Part shown: one piece after another, positions 1-5,232 of the stretch
Position numbering within the stretch: position 1 is the stretch's first letter
Layout of the letters: every line of letters begins with the position of its first letter
NCBI GenBank assembly: GCA_028689545.1
Contig: JAQVCX010000030.1
Span: forward strand, 1-33,689
Length of the DNA stretch: 33,689 nt
Direction of reading: 5' to 3'
DNA from: Parabacteroides sp.
GTDB lineage: Bacteria > Bacteroidota > Bacteroidia > Bacteroidales > Tannerellaceae
Program-made: the position numbers and the translations under genes
Notes under the pieces: generated by a model
What the model was told of the DNA's origin: nothing
Databases searched by the model: none
The model's input: only the letters and a program-made list of their open reading frames with translations

Positions 1-913
1 ATATGAGGATCTCTGAGCTTACTCCGAGCCGGTTCAATATAATCCGGCTTCCGGAAGTACCGAAACCGTGATATAGGTAGATGATATAAGCGTAGCTTCC
101 TATCCACGTGAATAGGCGGCTGGAGTAACTTTGGTTTAGTAGTAAGGCTAGGGTAGCTATGACCCATAAAGGTCGTGTGAGGCTGTAGAGGATATCTTTT
201 GATACCGCCGGGTAAAACCATTCGAGTTGCAGCGATAAGACTCCCACTATCGCGAGCAAGGATAAGGTGATTTTTATTTTACGGGTGATTATTTGCTTGG
301 AGAATCTGTTGATCCCGACTCCGGCTACGAAATAGGGAAACTGGGCCATCGCTCCCATGAAACTGAATAGATTGGGGACCTGTCCGTCGCTCAAGGATAC
401 CTTTTGCGCCACTAGGCCGGCAAAGGCGCATACCAGGCAAGTGGCCCAACCGCTAAGTTTATCCATCCATCTATTGGTATCTATCATATGGATGGCAGCG
501 AACATTAAGAACAGGGATGGCAGATACCAATAAATCGTGTATGGGAATACGTATATCTTCCAGATATCCTCTAGGTTTCCTTTCTGGTTGGTACCCGGCG
601 TTATGTACTGGATCAAGAAATAGAGCGTGGCGGCCACAGCCATTGGTACAAGCAAGCGGCATGCCTTTCTCGTCATGAACTTGCCGGAGAAGCTCGCCTC
701 GATAGGCTTGAGCGCGTATACCCATCCGGCTATCGCCGTGAACAGCGGCATCTGGATATAATCGATCCACAAATACAGGTAACGCCAAGGCGAGGGGAAG
801 TCTATCCTCATCCCACCCTCAGGGGTAGAGCCTATCACATGGCCTATCACCACTAGAAGGATGGCGATTCCCCGGAGGGTCTCAATATGCAAGTTCTTAT
901 TTGTTTTTGTCAT
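1..913 (-). CDS. Acyltransferase family 3 membrane protein (partial, C-terminus beyond window)
   Basis: Reading leftward from the ATG at 911-913 gives an open frame of 304 codons that leaves the window at base 1 without a stop. The N-terminus IETLRGIAILLVVIGH is the hallmark of acyltransferase-3 proteins (conserved Arg in LRG, catalytic-type His at the end of the first membrane helix). Several hydrophobic helices follow, and a stretch with IGSYAYIIYLYHG near the edge matches the late helices of the family. Such integral membrane enzymes move acetyl or other acyl groups onto sugars of surface glycans, so a role in decorating an envelope polysaccharide is likely; the substrate cannot be told. 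Its start overlaps the 3' end of the upstream DUF1016 fragment by 17 bases. Full-length relatives have about 330-380 residues, so only a short C-terminal part should be missing. Confidence 0.85.
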   Translation of the reverse strand, partial: MTKTNKNLHIETLRGIAILLVVIGHVIGSTPEGGMRIDFPSPWRYLYLWIDYIQMPLFTAIAGWVYALKPIEASFSGKFMTRKACRLLVPMAVAATLYFLIQYITPGTNQKGNLEDIWKIYVFPYTIYWYLPSLFLMFAAIHMIDTNRWMDKLSGWATCLVCAFAGLVAQKVSLSDGQVPNLFSFMGAMAQFPYFVAGVGINRFSKQIITRKIKITLSLLAIVGVLSLQLEWFYPAVSKDILYSLTRPLWVIATLALLLNQSYSSRLFTWIGSYAYIIYLYHGFGTSGSRIILNRLGVSSEILI

Positions 914-1229
914 TTCTTTTGTATCTGTGATGATTGACAGAGAATGTTCGGGCAAACTGACACATATAGGCGAGGTCTCTCGCTGAATATCCTTTCTTTT
1001 CGGGATAGTGTATATTTATAGCCTTTGATATTTGGCTTGTGACTTTGCCACCCCATCCTAGTCTTTTCTGGTGGTATAGGATGAAGTTTCCCAACTTCCA
1101 ATAGTGGAACAGCATTTGTGTATTGGCCGCGACAATCAATTTCACTTGTGCATGTCCTATTTTAAAGCCTATTGCATGGATAAGGGCTTCAAGGTCTTTT
1201 CTTTCTATGGGGTGGTTGGTACTTTCCAT
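897..1229 (-). pseudogene. DUF1016 (YhcG-like) N-terminal fragment
   Basis: The 110 residues match the N-terminal DUF1016 domain of YhcG-type proteins: the segment FHYWKLGNFILYHQKRLGWG is followed by KVTSQISKAI, YPEKKGYSARDLAYM and QFARTF, the usual order of conserved blocks. Family members normally continue into a PD-(D/E)XK nuclease-like C-terminal domain and are about 330-380 residues long. Here the frame stops after the N-terminal domain in a lysine- and asparagine-rich tail, 17 bases inside the next gene. I read it as a truncated remnant, although a stand-alone DUF1016_N protein that survives as a functional gene cannot be excluded. The start is the ATG at 1227-1229. Confidence 0.6.
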
Positions 1230-1482
1230 TTCTATTTTTAATTGAATGATAAGGCAAAGATAACTAAAATCTCATAATTGATTAAAATTATTCATGGCAT
1301 TTCCCCTAACATCATCAATACCATATAGGGGTTCATTGTTTTGTAGTCATTGTGTCCCGTACATCTCATTACAGCTTGTGCCCTTTCCTTTCATGAGATT
1401 TTTGTTGAGGAAAATTTGAATAGGATTGTGGTTTTTTAACAATATATTATTATATTCGCCGCAATTCTATAAATAACTCTAT
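1230..1482. other. Intergenic region, divergent between DUF1016 fragment and acyltransferase
   Basis: No convincing gene is seen. It is AT-rich and holds a perfect 10-base inverted repeat, AAAATCTCAT at 1266-1275 and its complement at 1393-1402, that frames 117 bases. A promoter-like element for the rightward gene lies at its right end. Confidence 0.5.
1425..1458 (+). promoter_or_regulatory. Putative Bacteroidetes-type promoter of the acyltransferase gene
   Basis: TATATTCG at 1451-1458 is one base from the TAnnTTTG -7 element, with an ATTG about 22 bases upstream as a weak -33 element. It lies 25 bases before the ATG at 1483. Confidence 0.4.
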
Positions 1483-1512
1483 ATGGAAAATCGGACAAGG
1501 GGAAAAAAATAA
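1483..1512 (+). other. Out-of-frame start region with A_AAA_AAA slippery heptamer
   Basis: An ATG at 1483 opens MENRTRGKK and meets TAA at 1510-1512. The last codons read GGA AAA AAA TAA, so an A_AAA_AAA heptamer (1503-1509) is in phase and directly before the stop. A -1 shift there continues as INFELLRILAM, the expected N-terminus of the following acyltransferase. The body frame has no ATG start of its own before residue 6 of the 1524 reading and is closed upstream by TAA at 1470-1472. Confidence 0.65.
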
Positions 1513-1523
1513 ACTTTGAGCTC

Positions 1524-2588
1524 TTGCGTATTTTGGCAATGTCGCAGATTATCTTATGGCATTTTACAGGTTGGGGTACGAGTTGGAGGCTGAGTACGGA
1601 TTATATAAATGATGTGACTTTTTCAAATGGATATATTCTTAACTCTCTGCTATACTCGTTGCTAACTACTGTTGGCTCGTTGGGCGTAGATAGCTTTGTG
1701 TTAATCTCTGGCTACTTTTTATGCGCTAGTTCGATACTGCGATTTGATAAATTGCTAGATATATGGCTGCAGACTCTCTTTTACTCAGTGGGGTTAGCTA
1801 CGATATTTTTCTTTACTACATCAGATGTAACGATTATTGATCTTGTTAAATCCGCATTGCCTATTGTCACCACACAATATTGGTTTGTGACAAAATATGT
1901 AGGACTATTAGTACTTGCTCCTTTTCTGGCTAAACTCTCTATGTCATTACCCAAAAAGAGTTTTGAGGTATTACTTGTGGTTATGTTCTTTTTAACCTGC
2001 TCTATTATACAGTTCTTCCCCTTGGGTATTGCATATACCAATGGTAGAGGTAGCTATTCGCTGTTGTTATTTGTCTATCTGTTTTTAATAGCGGCATATA
2101 TAAGAAAGTATGATATCTCATCACATATTAGTCGATGGATGGGCCTTGTCTCGTTTGTATTGGTAATGGTGCAGGCAATTGGAGGTGTATTGATATCGCT
2201 TAAAGATCAGCATAATGTTATAAGTAGTGGCTTTTCTGTTAGTAATAATGCCCTTACAATGTTCTCTTCTATAGCTGTTTTTATATATGTTAAATCAAAA
2301 AATATTAACAATAGAAAGTTGATTGGTGGCTTGACAAAGGTAGCGCCAAATATCTTTGGAGTATATCTAATACACGATAATGCATATGTTAGGACTTTGT
2401 TGTGGAGAGATATTATATCTCCAGCAAAGTATTGGGGTTCTCCTGTCTATTTGCTGTTGGCTATGTGTGTGCCTTTTGTGATATTAGCCGTCTGTATCTC
2501 TATTGACTATCTCAGATCGTATTTGTTTAAAATGCTTAGGATATATAGAATTTCAGAATATTTGCTCAAAAGAAATATTGAGATATAA
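1524..2588 (+). CDS. Acyltransferase family 3 membrane protein (start disrupted by frameshift)
   Basis: A 354-residue protein with about ten hydrophobic helices. The N-terminal NFELLRILAMSQIILWHF block (its first residues lie upstream of base 1524) carries the conserved Arg and His of acyltransferase-3 enzymes, and SLGVDSFVLISGYFL is the usual second-helix motif. Near the end, FGVYLIHDNAYVRTLLW matches the late conserved block. It probably O-acetylates a surface polysaccharide. The coordinates use the first possible start in the body frame, a TTG; the natural start is probably the ATG at 1483, reached by a -1 shift in the A7 tract. The gene is clearly more AT-rich than the cassette to its right, which suggests recent transfer. 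Whether the shift is a phase-variable slip, a programmed frameshift, a true inactivation or a sequencing error is open. Confidence 0.75.
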   Translation: MRILAMSQIILWHFTGWGTSWRLSTDYINDVTFSNGYILNSLLYSLLTTVGSLGVDSFVLISGYFLCASSILRFDKLLDIWLQTLFYSVGLATIFFFTTSDVTIIDLVKSALPIVTTQYWFVTKYVGLLVLAPFLAKLSMSLPKKSFEVLLVVMFFLTCSIIQFFPLGIAYTNGRGSYSLLLFVYLFLIAAYIRKYDISSHISRWMGLVSFVLVMVQAIGGVLISLKDQHNVISSGFSVSNNALTMFSSIAVFIYVKSKNINNRKLIGGLTKVAPNIFGVYLIHDNAYVRTLLWRDIISPAKYWGSPVYLLLAMCVPFVILAVCISIDYLRSYLFKMLRIYRISEYLLKRNIEI

Positions 2589-2710
2589 TATTTAATATCT
2601 GATAAACCTTAAATCCACAACTCTCCTTCATGGGCATGTGTGGTGTTTACCTTAGGATTTGCTCGCATAGTGTTCATTTTTAAGTCTTAGAATCTTTTCT
2701 ATATATTCTC

Positions 2711-2740
2711 TTTTAATGAGCCTTTTTAGGCTCATTAAAA
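2711..2740. terminator. Bidirectional hairpin terminator
   Basis: TTTTAATGAGCC at 2711-2722 and its perfect complement at 2729-2740 form a 12-base-pair stem with a six-base loop. Its ends are A- and T-rich on both strands. It sits between the rightward acyltransferase and the leftward small ORF, whose TAA stop (2735-2737) lies inside the stem, so it can end both transcripts. Confidence 0.75.
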
Positions 2741-3088
2741 GAATAGGCCATATGTTTTCCCTAGGCTGCTTAGCGCCGCCGACGCGATCAGCCCCCAGCC
2801 CAGGAGGTTCAGGGGGTCGGGCGAGGGGGGGAGGAGAGCGAGAGTATCGCGCCGATGGCCGCCAGCGCCGCCTCCTGCATGTGTAGCAGGAGGGAGAGCG
2901 TGGCCAGGAGGAAGAGGCTCGCTAGGGCGAGCAGGCGGAAGTGGGGGAAAGGGGGGCGTGGGTCGCTCCGGGGGGGTGTCGGTCGTGTTGTCATGGGGCG
3001 GTTGTTTTTTAGACGTGTGAGATCGTAGGCTTAGCAAGAAGTCCAGCAGGCTGCGGATCAGATCCAGTATTTGTCGTATCTTGTTCAT
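2735..3088 (-). CDS. Small holin-like hydrophobic ORF, possibly frameshifted at C7 tracts
   Basis: The open frame (117 residues) begins one base after the glucosaminidase stop and ends inside the terminator hairpin, so it looks like the last gene of that unit. Its N-terminus (MNKIRQILDLIRSLLDFLLS) is amphipathic and its end (LLGWGLIASAALSSLG) hydrophobic, but the middle is proline-rich and low in complexity. In the middle the neighbouring frame (2809-2994) instead encodes a strong membrane helix, RLLALASLFLLATLSLLL. The two frames swap sense at two runs of seven C on the coding strand (2970-2976 and 2825-2831). One base lost at the first and one gained at the second would give a coherent small protein with two or three membrane helices, of the kind found beside lysozyme genes as holins. 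No family was recognised. Confidence 0.45.
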   Translation of the reverse strand: MNKIRQILDLIRSLLDFLLSLRSHTSKKQPPHDNTTDTPPERPTPPFPPLPPARPSEPLPPGHALPPATHAGGGAGGHRRDTLALLPPSPDPLNLLGWGLIASAALSSLGKTYGLFF

Positions 3089-3089
3089 T

Positions 3090-3554
3090 TCAGTTGTTAT
3101 TTAGGGATGAGTAAATCGGTTCGATCTCGTGGCAGAGCTGTACCAGTGTCTCCCGGTATCGCTCCCGGTTGTCTCCGTTCTGCTCGCTCAGGTAGGGGCT
3201 GTAGGCGATCTCCTTGGCGTAGTCGGAGGGGAAGCGGCTCATGGCGGCGGCCCGGGGATAGGAGCAGACGAGTAGGCGGGCGAAGTCGAGGTAGGAGTTG
3301 CGTGTCGAGTCGTAGCGCCGGAAAAGTAGCTCGCCCCGCTTGTACCGGGCGGTGATGCGGCCCCCGTGCCAGAAGGCGTTGCTCGCCCCGTAGCCGGTGA
3401 TGCCGAAATGGTTGTTGGCCTCGCGGGCCAGGCGGGAGCTGCCCCATCCGCTTTCCAGGGCGGCTTGGGCGAGGATGACGATGGGGCTTACGTGGAAGCG
3501 GGTACCGGCGGCTTGGGCGTCGGACAGGTGGGCGGAGATATAGGTTTGTTTCAT
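3090..3554 (-). CDS. Glucosaminidase-domain peptidoglycan hydrolase (endolysin-like)
   Basis: The 154 residues form one glucosaminidase domain of the FlgJ/LytB type (bacterial mannosyl-glycoprotein endo-beta-N-acetylglucosaminidase fold). QAALESGWGSSRLA at 30-43 holds the catalytic Glu (E34), and NNHFGITGY follows as the second conserved block; RRYDSTRNSYLDFARLL and YPRAAAM match the core helices. It should cleave the glycan strand of peptidoglycan. There is no signal peptide and no cell-wall binding domain, which fits a phage-type endolysin released by a partner membrane protein; the ORF directly downstream has such features. In Bacteroidales a lysozyme or amidase of this kind is often found with DUF4248 and HU-like genes next to capsule loci, as here. 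The start is the ATG at 3552-3554. Confidence 0.85.
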   Translation of the reverse strand: MKQTYISAHLSDAQAAGTRFHVSPIVILAQAALESGWGSSRLAREANNHFGITGYGASNAFWHGGRITARYKRGELLFRRYDSTRNSYLDFARLLVCSYPRAAAMSRFPSDYAKEIAYSPYLSEQNGDNRERYRETLVQLCHEIEPIYSSLNNN

Positions 3555-3587
3555 GTTGATTTTTGATTTATAATTTTTGATTTATGA

Positions 3588-3619
3588 TTTGTTTTTCTCG
3601 TGCTAAACCGCTATCTTTG
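3588..3619 (+). promoter_or_regulatory. Bacteroidetes-type promoter of the DUF4248 gene
   Basis: TTTG at 3588-3591, exactly 20 bases, then TATCTTTG at 3612-3619, both perfect matches to the -33 and -7 consensus. It lies 29 bases before the ATG at 3649. Confidence 0.75.
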
Positions 3620-3648
3620 TTTGAGTTAACAATCAAAATAACAGCGAT

Positions 3649-3873
3649 ATGGAAAAACGGAATACCGATGTGGGAGCCTATTATTTTTGTGATATAGCGA
3701 TGAGTTATTTCCCCTTATTATCGAAGAAAAAAGCCTCGGATAAGCTATCCCGGTGGATTCGCGTCAGCGGACAGTTGATGGAGCGGCTGGTGGAGTGCGG
3801 ATGGCAACCCCGCCAACGGATCTTGTCGCCCCGTCAGCGGGAGTGCATCGTCTCGCACCTAGGAAACCCTTAG
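3649..3873 (+). CDS. DUF4248 family small protein
   Basis: A 74-residue protein with the features of the DUF4248 family of Bacteroidales: a short N-terminus leading into YYFCDIAMSYFPLLSKKKASDK's region (residues about 11-30), a central WIRVSGQLMERLVECGW helix, and a C-terminal RILSPRQRECIVSHLG. The last two blocks look like a small helical DNA-binding unit. The function of the family is unknown; members are typically found next to HU-like and lysozyme or amidase genes at capsule loci. A near-perfect promoter precedes it. It is convergent with the HU-like gene, and an inverted-repeat element fills the space between them, starting two bases after the stop. Confidence 0.75.
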   Translation: MEKRNTDVGAYYFCDIAMSYFPLLSKKKASDKLSRWIRVSGQLMERLVECGWQPRQRILSPRQRECIVSHLGNP

Positions 3874-3874
3874 G

Positions 3875-3956
3875 AGTTGACAGTGGACAGTTGAGAGTTA
3901 AGAGTGTGAAATACCGCTTGCCGCAACTGTCAACTGTCACTTGTCAACTGTCAACT
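3875..3956. repeat. Imperfect long inverted repeat, GACAGTTGACAGTT family (copy 1)
   Basis: The right arm (3924-3956) is built of CAACTGTCAACTGT motifs and the left arm (3875-3905) of their degenerate complement, around a short loop with TACCGCT. Bases 3922-3956 are identical to 30192-30226. The element separates two convergent genes. Confidence 0.75.
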
Positions 3957-3958
3957 TT

Positions 3959-4399
3959 TTAAATTTCGTCTGGGGACTCGCTACCTCCTCCTCCCGCTAC
4001 GGGTGTGTCGGGCACGATCTTCTCGAACTTGATCAGGTTCGTGGTGTTTTTTAGTGCCATGCTCGGGCGGAAGACGATGCGGGGGCGTTTGATGAGGGAG
4101 GTGCTGAAATCGGACTCCAACTTGGTGCCCCTGCTGCCGATCACGGCCTGGAAGTGGCCCACATCGCCCAGCTGGACGGTCTCCCCTTTCTGGAGACGTT
4201 GTTTGAGGATGTAGAGAAGACCGTCCATCACGACGTGCACGTCGCCCCGGGAGGCGGTGCTGCGGTCGGCGATCTGGTCGCACAGCTCCTCGAAATCGCA
4301 GGTGCCGGTGGACTTGTTCACGGCGTAATACAACATGGAGCCGGCGGTGGCTCCCTTGGTCATGTCTTTTCGTAAGACTAATCGGTACTTGATTGGCAT
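3959..4399 (-). CDS. HU-like DNA-binding protein with extended tail
   Basis: The 146-residue protein belongs to the HU-like (DNABII-related) family common in Bacteroidetes. It starts with MPIKYRLVLRKDMTKG, has a helical part (FEELCDQIADRSTASRGDVHVVMDGLL region, residues about 35-60) and then the beta-arm entry KGETVQLGDVGHFQAVIGS. The body is longer than ordinary HU (about 90 residues) and ends in a glycine-rich, acidic tail (AGGGGSESPDEI). Such proteins bend or cover DNA; this one probably serves the local cassette rather than the nucleoid at large. It is divergent from the three small membrane genes. The shared upstream region carries a five-fold decamer repeat (4461-4510). The start is the ATG at 4397-4399. 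Confidence 0.8.
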   Translation of the reverse strand: MPIKYRLVLRKDMTKGATAGSMLYYAVNKSTGTCDFEELCDQIADRSTASRGDVHVVMDGLLYILKQRLQKGETVQLGDVGHFQAVIGSRGTKLESDFSTSLIKRPRIVFRPSMALKNTTNLIKFEKIVPDTPVAGGGGSESPDEI

Positions 4400-4460
4400 A
4401 ATGTCTCGTGTTTATTTGATTACGTTGTAAAGATACTACATGCCGCCGGCCGGATTCCGG

Positions 4461-4510
4461 TCAATGGGGGTCAACGGGGGTAAAGTCGGGTAAATGGGGG
4501 TAAAGAGGTG
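4461..4510 (+). repeat. Five tandem G-rich decamers with G-quadruplex potential
   Basis: Five 10-base units lie head to tail; the common pattern is T(C/A)AA followed by two variable bases and a G run. G runs at 4466-4470, 4476-4480, 4488-4490 and 4496-4500 have loops of 5, 7 and 5 bases, which fits a G-quadruplex on the plus strand. The array sits between the HU-like gene start and the promoter of the small membrane genes. Confidence 0.7.
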
Positions 4511-4528
4511 AATTTAGGGGAAATAATG

Positions 4529-4560
4529 CTTGTTTTTTCATAAAAATAGCCGTACGTTTG
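4529..4560 (+). promoter_or_regulatory. Bacteroidetes-type promoter of the small membrane protein genes
   Basis: TACGTTTG at 4553-4560 is a perfect -7 element; CTTG at 4529-4532 is a one-mismatch -33 element 20 bases upstream. It lies 37 bases before the ATG at 4598. Confidence 0.65.
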
Positions 4561-4597
4561 CCCTATCAAAATTCGATTAACATGAAAAATTTACGGT

Positions 4598-4843
4598 ATG
4601 GGAAACTGGAATAGTCAACAGGAAGTAAGGAAAGAATCTCGGGAGCGAGCGAAGAACCAGCGTGAGATAGTGGGCAAATATTTTTATGATTTGTCAAAAC
4701 TAACGTTCACGGCGTTGGTATTGGGCGGGATGCTGACATTCTTCCAAGGATATGAGTTTAATGCGATGGTGATAGGGATGGTCCTTTTCGGGGGCTTCCT
4801 TTCAGCGGTTTTAGCTACTGTTGGTAATAGAATCTTAAAATGA
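4598..4843 (+). CDS. Small two-helix membrane protein (DUF6722-like)
   Basis: An 81-residue protein. A charged N-terminus rich in Arg, Glu and Lys (residues 1-30) is followed by two hydrophobic helices, LTFTALVLGGMLTFF (about 34-48) and AMVIGMVLFGGFLSAVLATV (about 56-75). The arrangement, with KYFYDLSKL before the first helix, resembles small Bacteroidales inner-membrane proteins grouped as DUF6722; the match is from memory and moderately sure. Function is unknown. It is first in a unit with two 35-residue membrane peptides seven and about 158 bases downstream, all behind one good promoter. A ten-codon ORF (ATG at 4582) overlaps its start in another frame. Given the lysozyme gene nearby, a holin-like or membrane-stress role is possible but not shown. 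Confidence 0.7.
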   Translation: MGNWNSQQEVRKESRERAKNQREIVGKYFYDLSKLTFTALVLGGMLTFFQGYEFNAMVIGMVLFGGFLSAVLATVGNRILK

Positions 4844-4850
4844 GATAATT

Positions 4851-4958
4851 ATGAACGCAGGATTATTTATTTGGGGAACTTTAGCCTTCATTTCCGTGGG
4901 CTTGGTTATTTGGTCGTATACGCCTTCCGGCAAGCGCTGGTTGGATAGCATGAAGTAA
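4851..4958 (+). CDS. 35-residue single-pass membrane peptide, copy 1
   Basis: The ORF encodes MNAGLFIWGTLAFISVGLVI followed by WSYTPSGKRWLDSMK: one hydrophobic helix with a short outside end and a positive, Trp-containing tail (GKRWLDSMK), which predicts a single-pass inner-membrane peptide with the tail in the cytoplasm. It starts seven bases after the 81-residue gene. The same gene is duplicated 151 bases downstream with conservation at both ends and a changed helix. I do not recognise a named family. Conservation of both copies through selection on the ends makes real translation likely. Confidence 0.6.
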   Translation: MNAGLFIWGTLAFISVGLVIWSYTPSGKRWLDSMK

Positions 4959-5001
4959 TAAAGAGTTATGTTTGATAATAATATTTTAAAATAAGACAAT
5001 T

Positions 5002-5109
5002 ATGAACGCAGGATTATTTATTTGGGGCAGTTTGTTGTTCTTCGCTTTATTATTCCTCGGTTGGTTATATACCCCGTGGGGCAAGCGCTGGTTGGATAGC
5101 ATGAAATAA
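5002..5109 (+). CDS. 35-residue single-pass membrane peptide, copy 2
   Basis: This is the tandem paralogue of the gene at 4851, of identical length: the first nine residues MNAGLFIWG and the last nine GKRWLDSMK are the same, while the middle of the helix differs (SLLFFALLFLGWLYTPW). The nucleotide match extends about 16 bases upstream of both ATGs, so the ribosome-binding region was copied too. A divergent core between fixed ends fits a membrane helix that only needs hydrophobicity. It is the last gene of the unit; a 36-base-pair hairpin with a T8 tract begins 28 bases after the stop. Confidence 0.6.
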   Translation: MNAGLFIWGSLLFFALLFLGWLYTPWGKRWLDSMK

Positions 5110-5137
5110 CAGGAAAGACAATCGTATTTGCTGTCTG

Positions 5138-5217
5138 AACACTGCTGTGTTTGGCGTTGAATACTACTGTGTTGGTCTCTCAACACGGTAGTGTTCGGAG
5201 CCAAACACAGTAGTGTT
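5138..5217. repeat. 22-base-phased palindrome array A (four units) forming a long hairpin
   Basis: Units of the form AACAC-N4-GTGTT start at 5138, 5160, 5182 and 5204, exactly 22 bases apart, separated by different 8-base spacers. Units 1-2 (TGCT, TACT in the middle) are inverted relative to units 3-4 (GGTA, AGTA), so 5138-5173 pairs with 5182-5217 around an 8-base loop: 30 Watson-Crick pairs, five G-U pairs on plus-strand RNA and one mismatch. It lies between convergent genes. Confidence 0.85.
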
Positions 5218-5223
5218 TTTTTT
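5203..5223 (+). terminator. Hairpin plus T8 at the end of array A
   Basis: AAACAC-AGTA-GTGTTT forms the last local hairpin and runs into eight T (5216-5223), a Rho-independent type end for the small membrane gene unit. The larger 36-base-pair fold of the whole array would present the same T tract. Confidence 0.6.
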
Positions 5224-5232
5224 GTCCGTCCC

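Noticed and set aside
1266..1402. Perfect 10-base inverted repeat framing 117 bases, possible invertible promoter of a capsule-type switch
   Set aside because: Arms are short, no recognisable promoter lies between them in either orientation, and no recombinase gene is nearby; reported only as a sequence fact.
4582..4614. Ten-codon ORF overlapping the start of the 81-residue membrane protein, possible leader peptide
   Set aside because: Nothing beyond an ATG and stop supports translation, and no attenuator structure was seen.
5138..5217. CRISPR-like reading of the 22-base arrays
   Set aside because: The repeat is 14 bases and the spacer 8, far below CRISPR sizes, the units are variable, and no cas gene is present.
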